A stretch of DNA of 64,000 nucleotides from Roseinatronobacter sp. S2 (GTDB taxonomy: Bacteria; Pseudomonadota; Alphaproteobacteria; Rhodobacterales; Rhodobacteraceae): assembly GCF_029581395.1 (NCBI RefSeq), contig NZ_CP121115.1:186001-250000 (forward strand). Direction: 5' to 3'. The position numbers were made by a program, and so were the translations under genes. Positions 43,563 through 52,638 of the stretch are shown here, in pieces. Below the pieces are notes generated by a model. That model did no database searches, was not told the origin of the DNA, and saw only the letters and a list, made by a program, of their open reading frames with translations. Position 1 is the stretch's first letter, and the number at the start of each line of letters is the position of its first letter.

Positions 43563-43915
43563 CCCCCCTGATCCGTATGGAATGGGTGCCCACCCAGGAA
43601 GAATTTGACCGCTTCGCCCATATCTCGGGCGATGATAACCCCATTCATGTTGATCCCGAATTTTCGGCGCGCACGCGCTTTGGGCGGACTGTCAGCCATG
43701 GGATGCTGATCTATACCAAGCTGTGGGGCATGGTCAGCCGCACCTTTCCGGCACGGGCGCACAGGTTTCAGTCGATGATGTTCCCCAACCCCGCCTATGC
43801 GGGCGAGGCGCTGATACTTGAAATCAGCGAAACCCCCGAAGGGCAGTTGTCGGTCATAGCCTTGCGCAAGGCGGATGAAAAAATCGTATTTCAGGGACAG
43901 GCACAGGTGGCATAA
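43559..43915 (+). CDS. MaoC-like (R)-specific enoyl-CoA hydratase
   Basis: 118 residues from the ATG overlapping the synthetase stop; the frame open from 43445 is a shadow. Single hot-dog fold with the hydratase 2 motif SGDDNPIHVDPEFS (Asp and His of the catalytic dyad), then RFGRTVSHGML. It is coupled by TAATG to a second hot-dog protein. It may hydrate an enoyl-CoA formed from the activated acid. Confidence 0.9.
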   Translation: MTPLIRMEWVPTQEEFDRFAHISGDDNPIHVDPEFSARTRFGRTVSHGMLIYTKLWGMVSRTFPARAHRFQSMMFPNPAYAGEALILEISETPEGQLSVIALRKADEKIVFQGQAQVA

Positions 43916-44271
43916 TGCAGATCGGACAATTTTCGGAAACCACGCGCAGCTACAGTGCCGATGATCTGGACGCATTAGCAGATCTGGCAGGCATGGACGT
44001 GGGGGACACAATCCCCGAACCCCTGATCGGGGCGCTGTTTTCCTATTTGCTGGGCGTGCATTTGCCGGGTTCGGGGACCAATTATCTGAAGCAGGAATTG
44101 TGCTTTCTTGCGCCTGCGCCACTGGACCAGACACTGACTGCGCGTGTCGAAATCACACGCCTGCGCCCCGAAAAGCATCTGGCCGATCTGGCAACCACAT
44201 GCCGCACCGAAAACGGCACACTGGTCTGCGAAGGGCGCGCACTGGTTCTGATCCGCGATGTGGGCGCATAG
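43915..44271 (+). CDS. Second MaoC-like hot-dog protein lacking the dyad motif
   Basis: 118 residues, the same length as its upstream partner, with the later hot-dog pattern GTNYLKQELCFLAPAPLDQ, TARVEITRLRPEKHL and VCEGRALVLIRD. In place of the SGDxNPIH segment it has DLAGMDVGDTIPEPLIG, so the catalytic Asp/His are absent. It probably forms a heterodimer with the upstream catalytic subunit, or is a thioesterase-type relative. Last gene of the operon. Confidence 0.8.
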   Translation: MQIGQFSETTRSYSADDLDALADLAGMDVGDTIPEPLIGALFSYLLGVHLPGSGTNYLKQELCFLAPAPLDQTLTARVEITRLRPEKHLADLATTCRTENGTLVCEGRALVLIRDVGA

Positions 44272-44350
44272 ATCCGGCCACAAGGCGCGCTTCACAGGCG
44301 TATACGTTGCATCTGACACGCCTGCCTGGGCCTGCCGCCCGCCCCCTTGA

Positions 44351-45802
44351 TCAGGCGACCATTGCTTTGCCGCTGTCCCTAAGTCCGGCGGTATCGGGGC
44401 GGGGTTGCGCAAATTGCAGCATGTCATCCGCAACCTTTGCGATCAGCGCTGCGTCATGGCTGACCAATGTGATTGACAGCCCTTCTTCGCGGGCAAGACC
44501 CGCCAGCATCATGATCACATCGCGCTGGGTGATCGGATCAAGGCGCGATGTCGGTTCATCCGCGAATAGAAAACGCGGGCGTGCCAGCATCGCGCGCAGC
44601 AGCGCCAGCCTTTGCAATTCCCCACCCGACACGGCATCGGGGCGGCGCGACAAAAGCGCCGGATCAAGCCGCAGGCGGGCCAGCAGTGTTTCGATCTGCC
44701 CTGCGGGCGCGCGATGCAGCCGCGCGACATCTGCAAGGGTCTGGCCAAGGGTGCGTTTGCGCGCAAAGGCAGCGACAGGGTCCTGATACAGCTTCTGGCA
44801 CGCGGTCGGGGCAAGTTCCGGCGCGCGGACGACCTGTCCCGCATCAGGGGGCAGCAGGCCCAGCAGCGCATCGCCAAGGCTGGACTTCCCGCATCCTGAT
44901 GGTCCTGTGACCCCAAGAATGCGCCCGCGTTGCAGTGTCAGATCCAGCCCGTCAATCAGCACCTGTCCCCGCCGGGACAATGTCAGCCCTTGGGTGCGCA
45001 ACACGGTCTCCCCGACACTTGCCGCCGTTTCCCGTTCGGGCCAGTGTTCGGGGTCGGCCGCAATCAGATCGCGGGTATATGCGGCCTGCGGGTTGGCAAA
45101 GACATCCGCCGTCGTGCCGGTTTCCACCACCGCCCCTTCGCGCAGCACAATCAGCCGCCCGCCGATCATGCGCGCAAGCGCAAGGTCATGGGTGATGACC
45201 ATCAGCCCGCCCCCTTGCCCCAGTTCACCCAGCAACAGGGCCGCAACATCATTGCGGCGCGCGGCATCCAGCCCCTTGGTCGGTTCATCGGCGATGACGA
45301 TGGGCGCACCACCTGCGCGCGCGGCGGCAATGGCCACGCGCTGCGCCATGCCGCCCGACAATTCATGCGGGTAACTTGCGATTGCCGCGCCGCCCAAGCC
45401 GAAAGCCACCAGATCGGTGCTTGCCTGCTGGCGGGCCTGTGCGCGGGGCAGTCCACGAACCAGCCTGTGCGCATCGGCCACCTGTGCGCCCGCACGCATC
45501 AGCGGGTCCAGCGACAGCCACGGTTCTTGTGGCAACACTGCTATTTCGCGACCCCATAGCCTGCGGAATGCGGCGCGGTCGGCCCCCGCGCGCAAATGGC
45601 GCGTCCCAATGCTGACCTGCCCTGCGGCGTTCAGACTGTCCGGCAACGTGCCCATGATGGCCTGCGCCAGCAGGCTTTTGCCGGACCCCGTTTCGCCCAG
45701 AATGATCAATGGCTCGCCCGGTTCCAACCGTAATGAGACAGGATCAAGCAGCCGTGTCGCGCCATCGGATACCGAAATATCAGTCGCATGCAGAAGTGTC
45801 AT
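44351..45802 (-). CDS. ABC transporter, two fused ATP-binding domains (DppD-DppF/NikDE type)
   Basis: 483 residues from ATG 45802. The first nucleotide-binding domain (about 1-225) has Walker A GETGSGKS, signature LSGGMAQR and Walker B IVIADEPTKGLD; the second (about 240-480) has GPSGCGKS, VSGGELQRLALLR and FLFADEPTSRLD. It is the energising subunit of the permease pair encoded upstream in the operon, to which it is coupled by ATGA. Fusion of the two ATPases is unlike the separate OppD/OppF genes at 51.7-53.7 kb. Confidence 0.9.
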   Translation of the reverse strand: MTLLHATDISVSDGATRLLDPVSLRLEPGEPLIILGETGSGKSLLAQAIMGTLPDSLNAAGQVSIGTRHLRAGADRAAFRRLWGREIAVLPQEPWLSLDPLMRAGAQVADAHRLVRGLPRAQARQQASTDLVAFGLGGAAIASYPHELSGGMAQRVAIAAARAGGAPIVIADEPTKGLDAARRNDVAALLLGELGQGGGLMVITHDLALARMIGGRLIVLREGAVVETGTTADVFANPQAAYTRDLIAADPEHWPERETAASVGETVLRTQGLTLSRRGQVLIDGLDLTLQRGRILGVTGPSGCGKSSLGDALLGLLPPDAGQVVRAPELAPTACQKLYQDPVAAFARKRTLGQTLADVARLHRAPAGQIETLLARLRLDPALLSRRPDAVSGGELQRLALLRAMLARPRFLFADEPTSRLDPITQRDVIMMLAGLAREEGLSITLVSHDAALIAKVADDMLQFAQPRPDTAGLRDSGKAMVA

Positions 45803-46611
45803 TGCTTTTGCCCTCCGGCCAGCAGGGTCAGCCCCAGCAGCAGTGTGAATGTGGCCAGCACCGGTGTCAGCAGCGCCATGGGGGCCTCGCGCCAATAGGG
45901 CAGCAGTTCCACCATCATCAGCCCCAGTTCCGGCGTGGGCGCACGCATGCCGACGCTGACAAACCCAAGGGCTGCGATGCCCATGATCGCGGTGGCGGTG
46001 CCAAAAGCGGCGGCAGTCAGCATCAAGGGCGCGATTTCAGGCCACAGATGGGTGCGAAACACATAAGCCGCGCGAAAGCCCAGCAAGCGCGACGCCTGCA
46101 CCGCAGGGCTGGCCAGCGTGGCGCGTGTGGCCGCACGGGTCAGGCGAAAGAACTCCACCCACAGCACCAGTGACAGCCCCGCCCAGAACCCCAGCGCCGT
46201 GCCCGGCATAATCGCCAGCACAATCAGCACCAGCAACAGCCCCGGCAGCGCCATCAGCGCATCGGCCAGAATGACCAGCACCCGTTCAACCCAGCCGCCG
46301 CGCGCCGCCGCCAGCGTGCCAAGGACCAGCCCTGCCGCGCCCGCCGTGGCCACCGCCGCCAGCGCAATCGCAGGCGACAGGCGCAGCGCATGGGCCAGCC
46401 GGTGCCACAGTGACCGGCCCAGATGGTCATAGCCGAAGGGCGCGCCTGCATCCGGCCCCGCAAGCGACTTCATCAGCGATTGCGCAAATGGATCACCGGG
46501 CACCAGAACCGGACCAAGAAGCGCAAACCCCGCAACCAGCGCCAGCACCACAGCCCCGATTGCGCGGCCCAGCGGCATGTTTAGCGGCGGATTATTGGCT
46601 AATGTCGTCAT
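45799..46611 (-). CDS. ABC transporter permease, DppC/NikC type
   Basis: 270 residues; an N-terminal helix and periplasmic part, then a five-helix permease core with LALLTPVLATFTLLLGL near the C-terminus. The FGYDDHLGRS-like FGYDHLGRSLWHRLAHA segment after the first helix is typical of DppC/NikC. It overlaps both neighbours, so assembly with NikB-type and fused ATPase is expected. Confidence 0.9.
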   Translation of the reverse strand: MTTLANNPPLNMPLGRAIGAVVLALVAGFALLGPVLVPGDPFAQSLMKSLAGPDAGAPFGYDHLGRSLWHRLAHALRLSPAIALAAVATAGAAGLVLGTLAAARGGWVERVLVILADALMALPGLLLVLIVLAIMPGTALGFWAGLSLVLWVEFFRLTRAATRATLASPAVQASRLLGFRAAYVFRTHLWPEIAPLMLTAAAFGTATAIMGIAALGFVSVGMRAPTPELGLMMVELLPYWREAPMALLTPVLATFTLLLGLTLLAGGQKQ

Positions 46612-47537
46612 CTTGCCCCCCTTGGGTCAATCCGCGTGACCGCAAGATCAATCAGCGCGTTGACCAGCACGAAGCCCAGCCCCAGCATCAGCGCGGTGCC
46701 CTGCACCATTGGCACATCGCGCGCGAAGACCGCATGCACCAGCGCATGCCCGATGCCGGGCCAGCCAACGATGGATTCAATAACAACAACCCCTTCAACC
46801 AGCATAACAAATTGCAACCCCAGATAGGTCAGCAACGGGACGGAAACATTGCGCAGCCCGTGCCGCCACAGAACCTGCCTGCGCGACAGCCCTTTCCATT
46901 GGGCAAACTGATAGAAGGGCATTGCCGCAATGCTGGCCATGGCATCGCGCGCAATGCGGGCATTCACTGCCGCCAGTCCCAGCGCCAGCGCCAGCGCGGG
47001 CAAAATGAAATGCCGCCCCGCGCCATAGCCTGCGGCGGGTAGCCAGCCAAACTGCACCGACAGGATAAGGATCAGGATCAGCGCCATCAGAAATTGCGGG
47101 ATGGCCTTGACGCCCGTGGACACGACCAGCAGCCCCCGGTCCAGCCAGCCACCCGGACGCAGGCCCGCCAATATACCCAGCGGCGGGCCAATCAGCAACG
47201 ACAAGCCAATTGCCGCCAGCGCCAGCCATAGCGAAGCCCCCAGTTGATGGCCGATTTCCGCGATCACCGGTTGCCCCGACACCAGCGACACGCCGAAATC
47301 GAACCGCAGCAGATCGCCCATCCATTGCACGAAGGCGGGGAACCAATGGCCGCCAAGCCCCAGTTCTTCGCGCACCGCATCGGCGGCGGCGGTGTTGACA
47401 TTGTCATACCCGTAGCGCCCCGCCGCGATGCGCCAAGCGGCGTCCCCCGGCAGGCTGCGCATCATCGCAAATGTTGCCGCCCCCACAAGAAGCGCCACAG
47501 TGGCGGCCTGTATCAGTCGTGAAATCAGCATATTCAT
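46608..47537 (-). CDS. ABC transporter permease, DppB/NikB type
   Basis: 309 residues with six helices; the periplasmic loop after helix 1 and the QFGWLPAAGYG and VEGVVVIESIVGWPGIG segments are typical of DppB/NikB permeases. Coupled by short overlaps to the binding protein upstream and the second permease downstream. Confidence 0.9.
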   Translation of the reverse strand: MNMLISRLIQAATVALLVGAATFAMMRSLPGDAAWRIAAGRYGYDNVNTAAADAVREELGLGGHWFPAFVQWMGDLLRFDFGVSLVSGQPVIAEIGHQLGASLWLALAAIGLSLLIGPPLGILAGLRPGGWLDRGLLVVSTGVKAIPQFLMALILILILSVQFGWLPAAGYGAGRHFILPALALALGLAAVNARIARDAMASIAAMPFYQFAQWKGLSRRQVLWRHGLRNVSVPLLTYLGLQFVMLVEGVVVIESIVGWPGIGHALVHAVFARDVPMVQGTALMLGLGFVLVNALIDLAVTRIDPRGAR

Positions 47538-49042
47538 TGGGCAAACCGCAGCCCTGCCAGACCGAAATTACGTTCCCACGGGTCGATTACAGCGCCTTCA
47601 ATGCCGGATTTGACCGCCAGCGTCTGCTGATACCATGCAATCGGGATCACCGGCAGTTCGGCCTGAAGAATGGCACCGATCCGGGCGCGGTCGGCATCTG
47701 TGCCGTCGCCGCGTGCCAGCGTCCGGGCCAGATTCACCAATTCAGGGCTGTCCCATCCCATCGCGCCCCAGTCGCCAGTCGGGGCGAAATCCGACAGCAC
47801 GGTGCCGATCGGGTCGGGGATCAGGGCGAAATTGCGCGCCAGCAGGCCCAGTTCCAGCGTGCCCGCCTGATGGCCTGCCGGAATTTCAGACGAATTGGTG
47901 CTGTTGATTGTCATATCCACCCCGATGGCGCGCAATTGCTGTTCCAGCACAGCCGCCACCAGCGGCAGTTCCGGCCGGTCGGGATAGGTGGTCAGCGTCA
48001 GGGCAAAGCGCTGCCCGTCACGCGCCAGAATACCATCCGCACCGGGCGTCCAGCCCTGTTCGGCCAGCAGCGCTTGTGCGGCGTCAATGTCATATTGCAA
48101 CGGGTCAATATCGTCATTGTGCCATACGCCCATCGCAGGCGGGAACAACTGGTCCGCCCCTTCGGGATAGCGCAGCACCGCCTGCGCGATGCCCGCGCGG
48201 TCAATCGCAAGGCTAAGGGCCTGCCGTGTTTGCGGGGTGTTCAGGAACGGGTGCGCTGCATTGACCTTGATCAGCAAGGTGCGCGGGATCGCCACGGACA
48301 TGACCTGCACCGCATCAGATTGCGACAGCCGCGTCACGCTCGCGGGATCGAGGTTGAAAACGAAATCCGCATCGCCCGATTCCGCCATCAGTGCCCGTGT
48401 TTCGGCACGGCTGACTGCGGTATAGCTAACATCGGGCACATGGGGCTGTTCGCCCCAATAGTCAGCGAATGCTGTGGCGCGCAGCGACAGGGGCGGGGTC
48501 AGTTCGGTGATCTGGTAAGGGCCCGTGCCAATGACGGCCACTGCCTGCCCGTCCGGGCCATAGGCTGCGGGCGCCAGAATTTGACCACGGCTTTCGGCAA
48601 GGAACGCGGGCAGTGCCGCGCGCGGTTCCGTCAGGGTGATGACAACGGCGTCCTGATCAGCGGTGATTGCCGCAATGGGTAGCCCGCTGATGGGGCCGGG
48701 TTTTCCTTTGGCGATTTCCAATGCGTTGACCACCGCCGCAGCGGACATCGCGCTGCCATCATGAAACAGCACATCTTCGCGCAGGTTAAAGCGCCATGTC
48801 AAACCGTCATCGGACACATGCCAGTCCGTGGCAAGCCCCGGCAACAAACGGCCCTGCGGGTCGGCATCCACAAGCGTTTCCGAAATACCCATGCGCATAA
48901 AGATATGGCCGCTGGTCGATGGTTCGGGGGACTGAATTTCAAACGGGGCGGCCACGTCGATCCTGTTATCGGCAAGCGCGGGCGCGCCAAACGACAGAAC
49001 GAACAAAGCGGCGACGAGGGGGCGTTTCAAAAGTATCATCAT
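47534..49042 (-). CDS. Family 5 extracellular solute-binding protein (Nik/CntA/Opp type)
   Basis: 502 residues with a signal peptide ending PALAD. SBP family 5 pattern: LLPGLATDWHVSDDGLTWRF, VLFHDGSAMSAAAVV, IGTGPYQITEL and a C-terminal lobe with EIPAGHQAGTLELGLLARNF. This subgroup resembles binding proteins for nickel or metal-opine complexes more than oligopeptide carriers, and a Zur-like box lies about 140 bp upstream, pointing to a metal chelate. First gene of a four-gene operon. Confidence 0.8.
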   Translation of the reverse strand: MMILLKRPLVAALFVLSFGAPALADNRIDVAAPFEIQSPEPSTSGHIFMRMGISETLVDADPQGRLLPGLATDWHVSDDGLTWRFNLREDVLFHDGSAMSAAAVVNALEIAKGKPGPISGLPIAAITADQDAVVITLTEPRAALPAFLAESRGQILAPAAYGPDGQAVAVIGTGPYQITELTPPLSLRATAFADYWGEQPHVPDVSYTAVSRAETRALMAESGDADFVFNLDPASVTRLSQSDAVQVMSVAIPRTLLIKVNAAHPFLNTPQTRQALSLAIDRAGIAQAVLRYPEGADQLFPPAMGVWHNDDIDPLQYDIDAAQALLAEQGWTPGADGILARDGQRFALTLTTYPDRPELPLVAAVLEQQLRAIGVDMTINSTNSSEIPAGHQAGTLELGLLARNFALIPDPIGTVLSDFAPTGDWGAMGWDSPELVNLARTLARGDGTDADRARIGAILQAELPVIPIAWYQQTLAVKSGIEGAVIDPWERNFGLAGLRFAQ

Positions 49043-49112
49043 GATATCCTAAAGTCAGATCTTCGCTGCAAGCCAAAGTGCCGCGTCACTGGAGGATGTC
49101 ACCGGATGGCAA

Positions 49113-49132
49113 GACCGGCTGGGGGACCGGTC
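49113..49132 (-). promoter_or_regulatory. Hairpin in the leader of the Nik/Opp-type operon
   Basis: GACCGG-N8-CCGGTC forms a 6-bp stem about 70 bases upstream of the binding-protein ATG, between it and the Zur-like box. It may just be leader structure. No riboswitch family was recognised. Confidence 0.3.
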
Positions 49133-49179
49133 GCTACAGTTTCAACCCAACGACATACCGGGGCTTCGGGCAGAAGCTG

Positions 49180-49199
49180 TTATGTTATAAGATAACACT
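49180..49199 (-). promoter_or_regulatory. Zur-like operator
   Basis: ATGTTATAAGATAACACT is identical at 16 of 18 positions to the E. coli znuA Zur site as I recall it, and contains TGTTAT-AAG-ATAACA, a perfect palindrome apart from the centre. It lies 140 bp upstream of the family 5 binding protein, in a 319-bp intergenic region where the upstream gene reads the same way. Confidence 0.6.
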
Positions 49200-49361
49200 A
49201 CACAAGAGGAAAAGAGTGCATGCGTCGTGCAAAAAATGCGCGCGCCCGCATTTTGCACAAGCAGGTTGCACAAAAAGCGGGGCGCAGCGCAGATGATCTA
49301 GCTGATTGATATTGCCCACAAACCGACAGAAATCAGGAATTGTGCCTGTGGGCGTTGGTTG

Positions 49362-51605
49362 TCACTGCGCTGTAATCGTCAGCTCGGCGCTACCGAAACG
49401 TGGGCTGGACACGACGATACGCGCATCCCCTGTCTGGCCGGTGGTGCGCAGCCAGAACCCGGCCATGCCACCGCATAGCGTAACATGGTCGGGGCCAATC
49501 AGGCGGACAGGGCCGCTGGCGCGGATCTGGACCGTCTCGTTCAGAAAACGCAGCGGGTTGCCTGCCTGATCCAGCCCACGCAGCACAACGCGCGTTTCAT
49601 CCTGTGTTGCCGCATTCAGTTTTGTTGTATCAGCCAGCATTTCCAGCCGCGTTGGCACCGGATCAGCAACGAAATGGCGTTGCGCGACCTGCTTGCCTGC
49701 CAGCCAGCCCGTCAGAACCCCGTCCTTCCATGCCATCCCCCAGCGCCCCAGCGCATCGGGTGACAAATGCCGCTGCTCAATGATGACAGGCGGATAGGGC
49801 AGATGCGGAAAACGCGCGTGATCCGGGCCGACGCGGGTTGTGCTGCCGCCATAGGTCAATTCGACCGCGTCGCAATTTGTCAGCACAATCAGGGGCAGCA
49901 CACCGCCGATATTGCGCTCTCCGCGCGCCCAGCAGGTCACGGGTTCAAACACAATGCGCGCAGCAGGGTCTTGTTGCGATGCATAGACATATCCCGCCGG
50001 TTTCAGGTTGCGGAACATGTCGGTCACGCCGTGGTGGCAGATGCGGTCACCCGACCCGAAATCCTTGTGGGTGTTGTAATCGGCAAAGCACCATCCGATT
50101 GCCCCCGCGATGCCCGGATCGCCGAAAGCTGCGTTCAGCACCTCCAGATGGCGGATGGCGTGTTCGGCGTGGCGTTGTTCTGGATCACCCGCCTTGGTCG
50201 GGAACATATGCCCATTATACTCGGTCACAAGATACGGCACCGGATGGCGCAGGCCCGTCGTCTCGGTTATCGGACGCAGGGGCGTGCGCGGGCGGTTGGA
50301 GTCGGTTTTTTCAAAATCGCCCAGTATGAAATCATTCATCGTATAGACATCTTCCAGCATTTCGCTGTCGGTGATGCAGCGCACACCGCCGGTCTGGCGT
50401 GTCGGGTCCAGTTCGCGCGCAATGCGGTTGGCCTCGGAATAAAAATCATGGTCATCGGCGCTTTCGTTGATACGCACCCCCCACAGGATAACAGAGGGGT
50501 GGTTCCAGTCCCGCCGGATCATCGCAGCGACATTCGCGACCGCGCGTGTTTTCCATTTCGCGTCGCCAATATGTTGCCAGCCGGGAATTTCTTCGAACAC
50601 CAGCAGGCCGATCCGGTCGCAATGGTCCAGAAACCACGGTGATTGCGGATAATGCGACGTGCGCACAATATTGCACCCCAGATCGTATTTCAGGATTTCG
50701 GCGTCGCGTTCCTGACTGCGGCGGCCCTGTGCATAGCCGCTATAGGGAAAGCTCTGGTGCCGGTTCAGGCCACGCAGCTTGACCGGTCTGCCGTTCAGCA
50801 TGAACCCCTGCGGCGTGAATTCCGCGTGGCGTATGCCGAAATCCGTGCGGTGACAGTCAGTCCCCGCCGGGGTCTGCAAGGTCAGTTCCAGCGTATACAA
50901 AACCGGATTGTCCATATCCCACAGCGACAAATCCTTCAGCCCGTCAAACCGGATACCCAGATCCGTGCCGTTCACGGGCACCGTTTGCGTGGCGATCTCA
51001 GCGCCGCTGGCATCCAGAATCCGCGCAATCACGGTGCCGGATTGCACCCCGTCCGCAGCCACAAGGATTACCCGCGCCAAGACCGTTTTTTGTGCACCCA
51101 GCGGGTCGGGTGTTTCGATTTTGACCTGCGCGATCCGAACAGATGGCGCGCTGCGCAGCCATACATCACGGTAAATTCCGGCATAGGTCAGATAGTCGAT
51201 CTGCCCGCCAAAGGGCGGGATTTCCGGGTTTTCCGCCCCGCTAAGTGTGACGGTTACAATATTGCTGCCCTTGACCAGATGCGGGGTCAGGGGCGCATCA
51301 AAGGGTGTATAGCCGTCATGGTGGCGCGCGACCTCTACGCCGTTGATCTGCACGCACGCATCAGCCATCACGCCATCAAACCGCAGCCAGACATCGCGCC
51401 CCTGCATGTCAGGGGTCCAGTCGATACGCCGCTGATAGGTGAAACTGCGCTGATAGATGGTTTCGTCAAAATAGTTCAGCGGCAGGTCCACCGCGCTGTG
51501 CGGCAGCGTCACCAGTTGTGTCCCACTTGTCGGGTCTGCGTCGTCGGGACAAAACTGCCAGCCTTCGTTCAGGGCAATCCGGTGCGGCATTGCGGTGCGT
51601 TCCAT
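49362..51605 (-). CDS. Glycoside hydrolase family 2 protein
   Basis: 747 residues from ATG 51605 (AGGAG 10 bases upstream); no signal peptide, so cytoplasmic. GH2 organisation: sugar-binding domain (1-175), Ig-like domain (175-285), barrel (about 285-590) with the acid/base glutamate in VILWGVRINES and the nucleophile in LVTEYNGHMFP, then C-terminal beta domains. It acts on oligosaccharides brought in by the adjacent Opp-type transporter; beta-galactosidase or beta-glucuronidase activity is likely, and linkage to arabinofuranosidase suggests arabinogalactan or similar. Confidence 0.88.
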   Translation of the reverse strand: MERTAMPHRIALNEGWQFCPDDADPTSGTQLVTLPHSAVDLPLNYFDETIYQRSFTYQRRIDWTPDMQGRDVWLRFDGVMADACVQINGVEVARHHDGYTPFDAPLTPHLVKGSNIVTVTLSGAENPEIPPFGGQIDYLTYAGIYRDVWLRSAPSVRIAQVKIETPDPLGAQKTVLARVILVAADGVQSGTVIARILDASGAEIATQTVPVNGTDLGIRFDGLKDLSLWDMDNPVLYTLELTLQTPAGTDCHRTDFGIRHAEFTPQGFMLNGRPVKLRGLNRHQSFPYSGYAQGRRSQERDAEILKYDLGCNIVRTSHYPQSPWFLDHCDRIGLLVFEEIPGWQHIGDAKWKTRAVANVAAMIRRDWNHPSVILWGVRINESADDHDFYSEANRIARELDPTRQTGGVRCITDSEMLEDVYTMNDFILGDFEKTDSNRPRTPLRPITETTGLRHPVPYLVTEYNGHMFPTKAGDPEQRHAEHAIRHLEVLNAAFGDPGIAGAIGWCFADYNTHKDFGSGDRICHHGVTDMFRNLKPAGYVYASQQDPAARIVFEPVTCWARGERNIGGVLPLIVLTNCDAVELTYGGSTTRVGPDHARFPHLPYPPVIIEQRHLSPDALGRWGMAWKDGVLTGWLAGKQVAQRHFVADPVPTRLEMLADTTKLNAATQDETRVVLRGLDQAGNPLRFLNETVQIRASGPVRLIGPDHVTLCGGMAGFWLRTTGQTGDARIVVSSPRFGSAELTITAQ

Positions 51606-51696
51606 TTGAGTACTGCTCCTATGCAAACCCGAAGATTATGCGGTTTAGGCCGCCCCGTGTCAGAATCTGGCCTGTCTCAGGTCTTGGTGGCGCGTG

Positions 51697-52638
51697 TCAT
51701 GCGTCTGCGGTCAATGGTGTCGATTTGGTCGCGCGCCGCACCATGCGCCCGTCTGGTCTTTCGACCAGTTGGCCCGTGCCCGTGTCGTTCCATGCGGCTT
51801 CGGCCAGTGTGCGGTCGGCCCGTTTCAGGTTGCCCATGCCCGCATCATCCACCGACAGGATCGAAGCCCGCAAAAGTTGCGAATAGGGATGCTCCGGCGC
51901 TTCCAGCACCGCGCGCGCCGGACCCATTTCGACGACATGCCCGCGTTGCATGATGATAAGCCGGTCCGAAATGTAATATGCGGTCGCAAGATCATGCGTG
52001 ATGTAAATCACCGACACGCCGTAAGTGTCGCGCAGGTCGCGCAGCAGGTTCACAATGGACATCCTAAGCGACGCATCCACCATCGAAACCGGTTCATCCG
52101 CGATCAGCAGCGCGGGGTTCGGGATCAGCGCGCGGGCGATGGCCACGCGCTGCAACTGCCCGCCCGACAATTCATGCGCATACCTGCCCTTGATCTCGGC
52201 AAGGCTAAGGCCGACCTTTTGCAAGGCATCATCCATCGCCTTGTCGATTTCGTCTTCCGTGGTGGCACCAAGCAGTGCACGGGCGGTGGAAACAAGGTAG
52301 CGATCAACCTGTTTCAAAGGGTTGAATGCTTCGAACGGGTTTTGAAACACCGGCTGCACGCGTTTCATAAAACCCAGCCGCGCCGCCCTGCCCCGCCTTT
52401 CGCGCGCGCCCTGATTGTCAAACAGAATATCGCCGTTTGTTGGCACTTCCAGCCCCAGGATCATGCGCGCCAGCGTCGTCTTGCCAGAACCGGATTCGCC
52501 GATGATGGTGAATATTTCCGGGGTGTCGTTGTGCAACGTGAAGCTGACATCAACAACCGCCTGCACCTTCTCGCGCGAGAGGATGCCGCCGGAGCTGAAT
52601 TCCTTGGATACGGATTTTACATCAAGCAGCGCGGTCAT
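51697..52638 (-). CDS. Opp-type ABC transporter ATP-binding protein (OppF type)
   Basis: 313 residues. Walker A GESGSGKTT, signature LSGGQLQR, Walker B LLIADEPVSMVD and the C-terminal oligopeptide-type extension (about 255-313) are present. The ATG overlaps the OppD-type gene by 4 bases. It works with the OppD-type ATPase encoded just upstream to import oligosaccharides, judging from the neighbouring glycosidases. Confidence 0.92.
   Translation of the reverse strand: MTALLDVKSVSKEFSSGGILSREKVQAVVDVSFTLHNDTPEIFTIIGESGSGKTTLARMILGLEVPTNGDILFDNQGARERRGRAARLGFMKRVQPVFQNPFEAFNPLKQVDRYLVSTARALLGATTEDEIDKAMDDALQKVGLSLAEIKGRYAHELSGGQLQRVAIARALIPNPALLIADEPVSMVDASLRMSIVNLLRDLRDTYGVSVIYITHDLATAYYISDRLIIMQRGHVVEMGPARAVLEAPEHPYSQLLRASILSVDDAGMGNLKRADRTLAEAAWNDTGTGQLVERPDGRMVRRATKSTPLTADA

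Noticed and set aside
49043..49179. Possible riboswitch in the leader of the Nik/Opp-type operon
   Set aside because: Only one short hairpin is evident and no conserved riboswitch core (cobalamin, TPP, NiCo) could be recognised.
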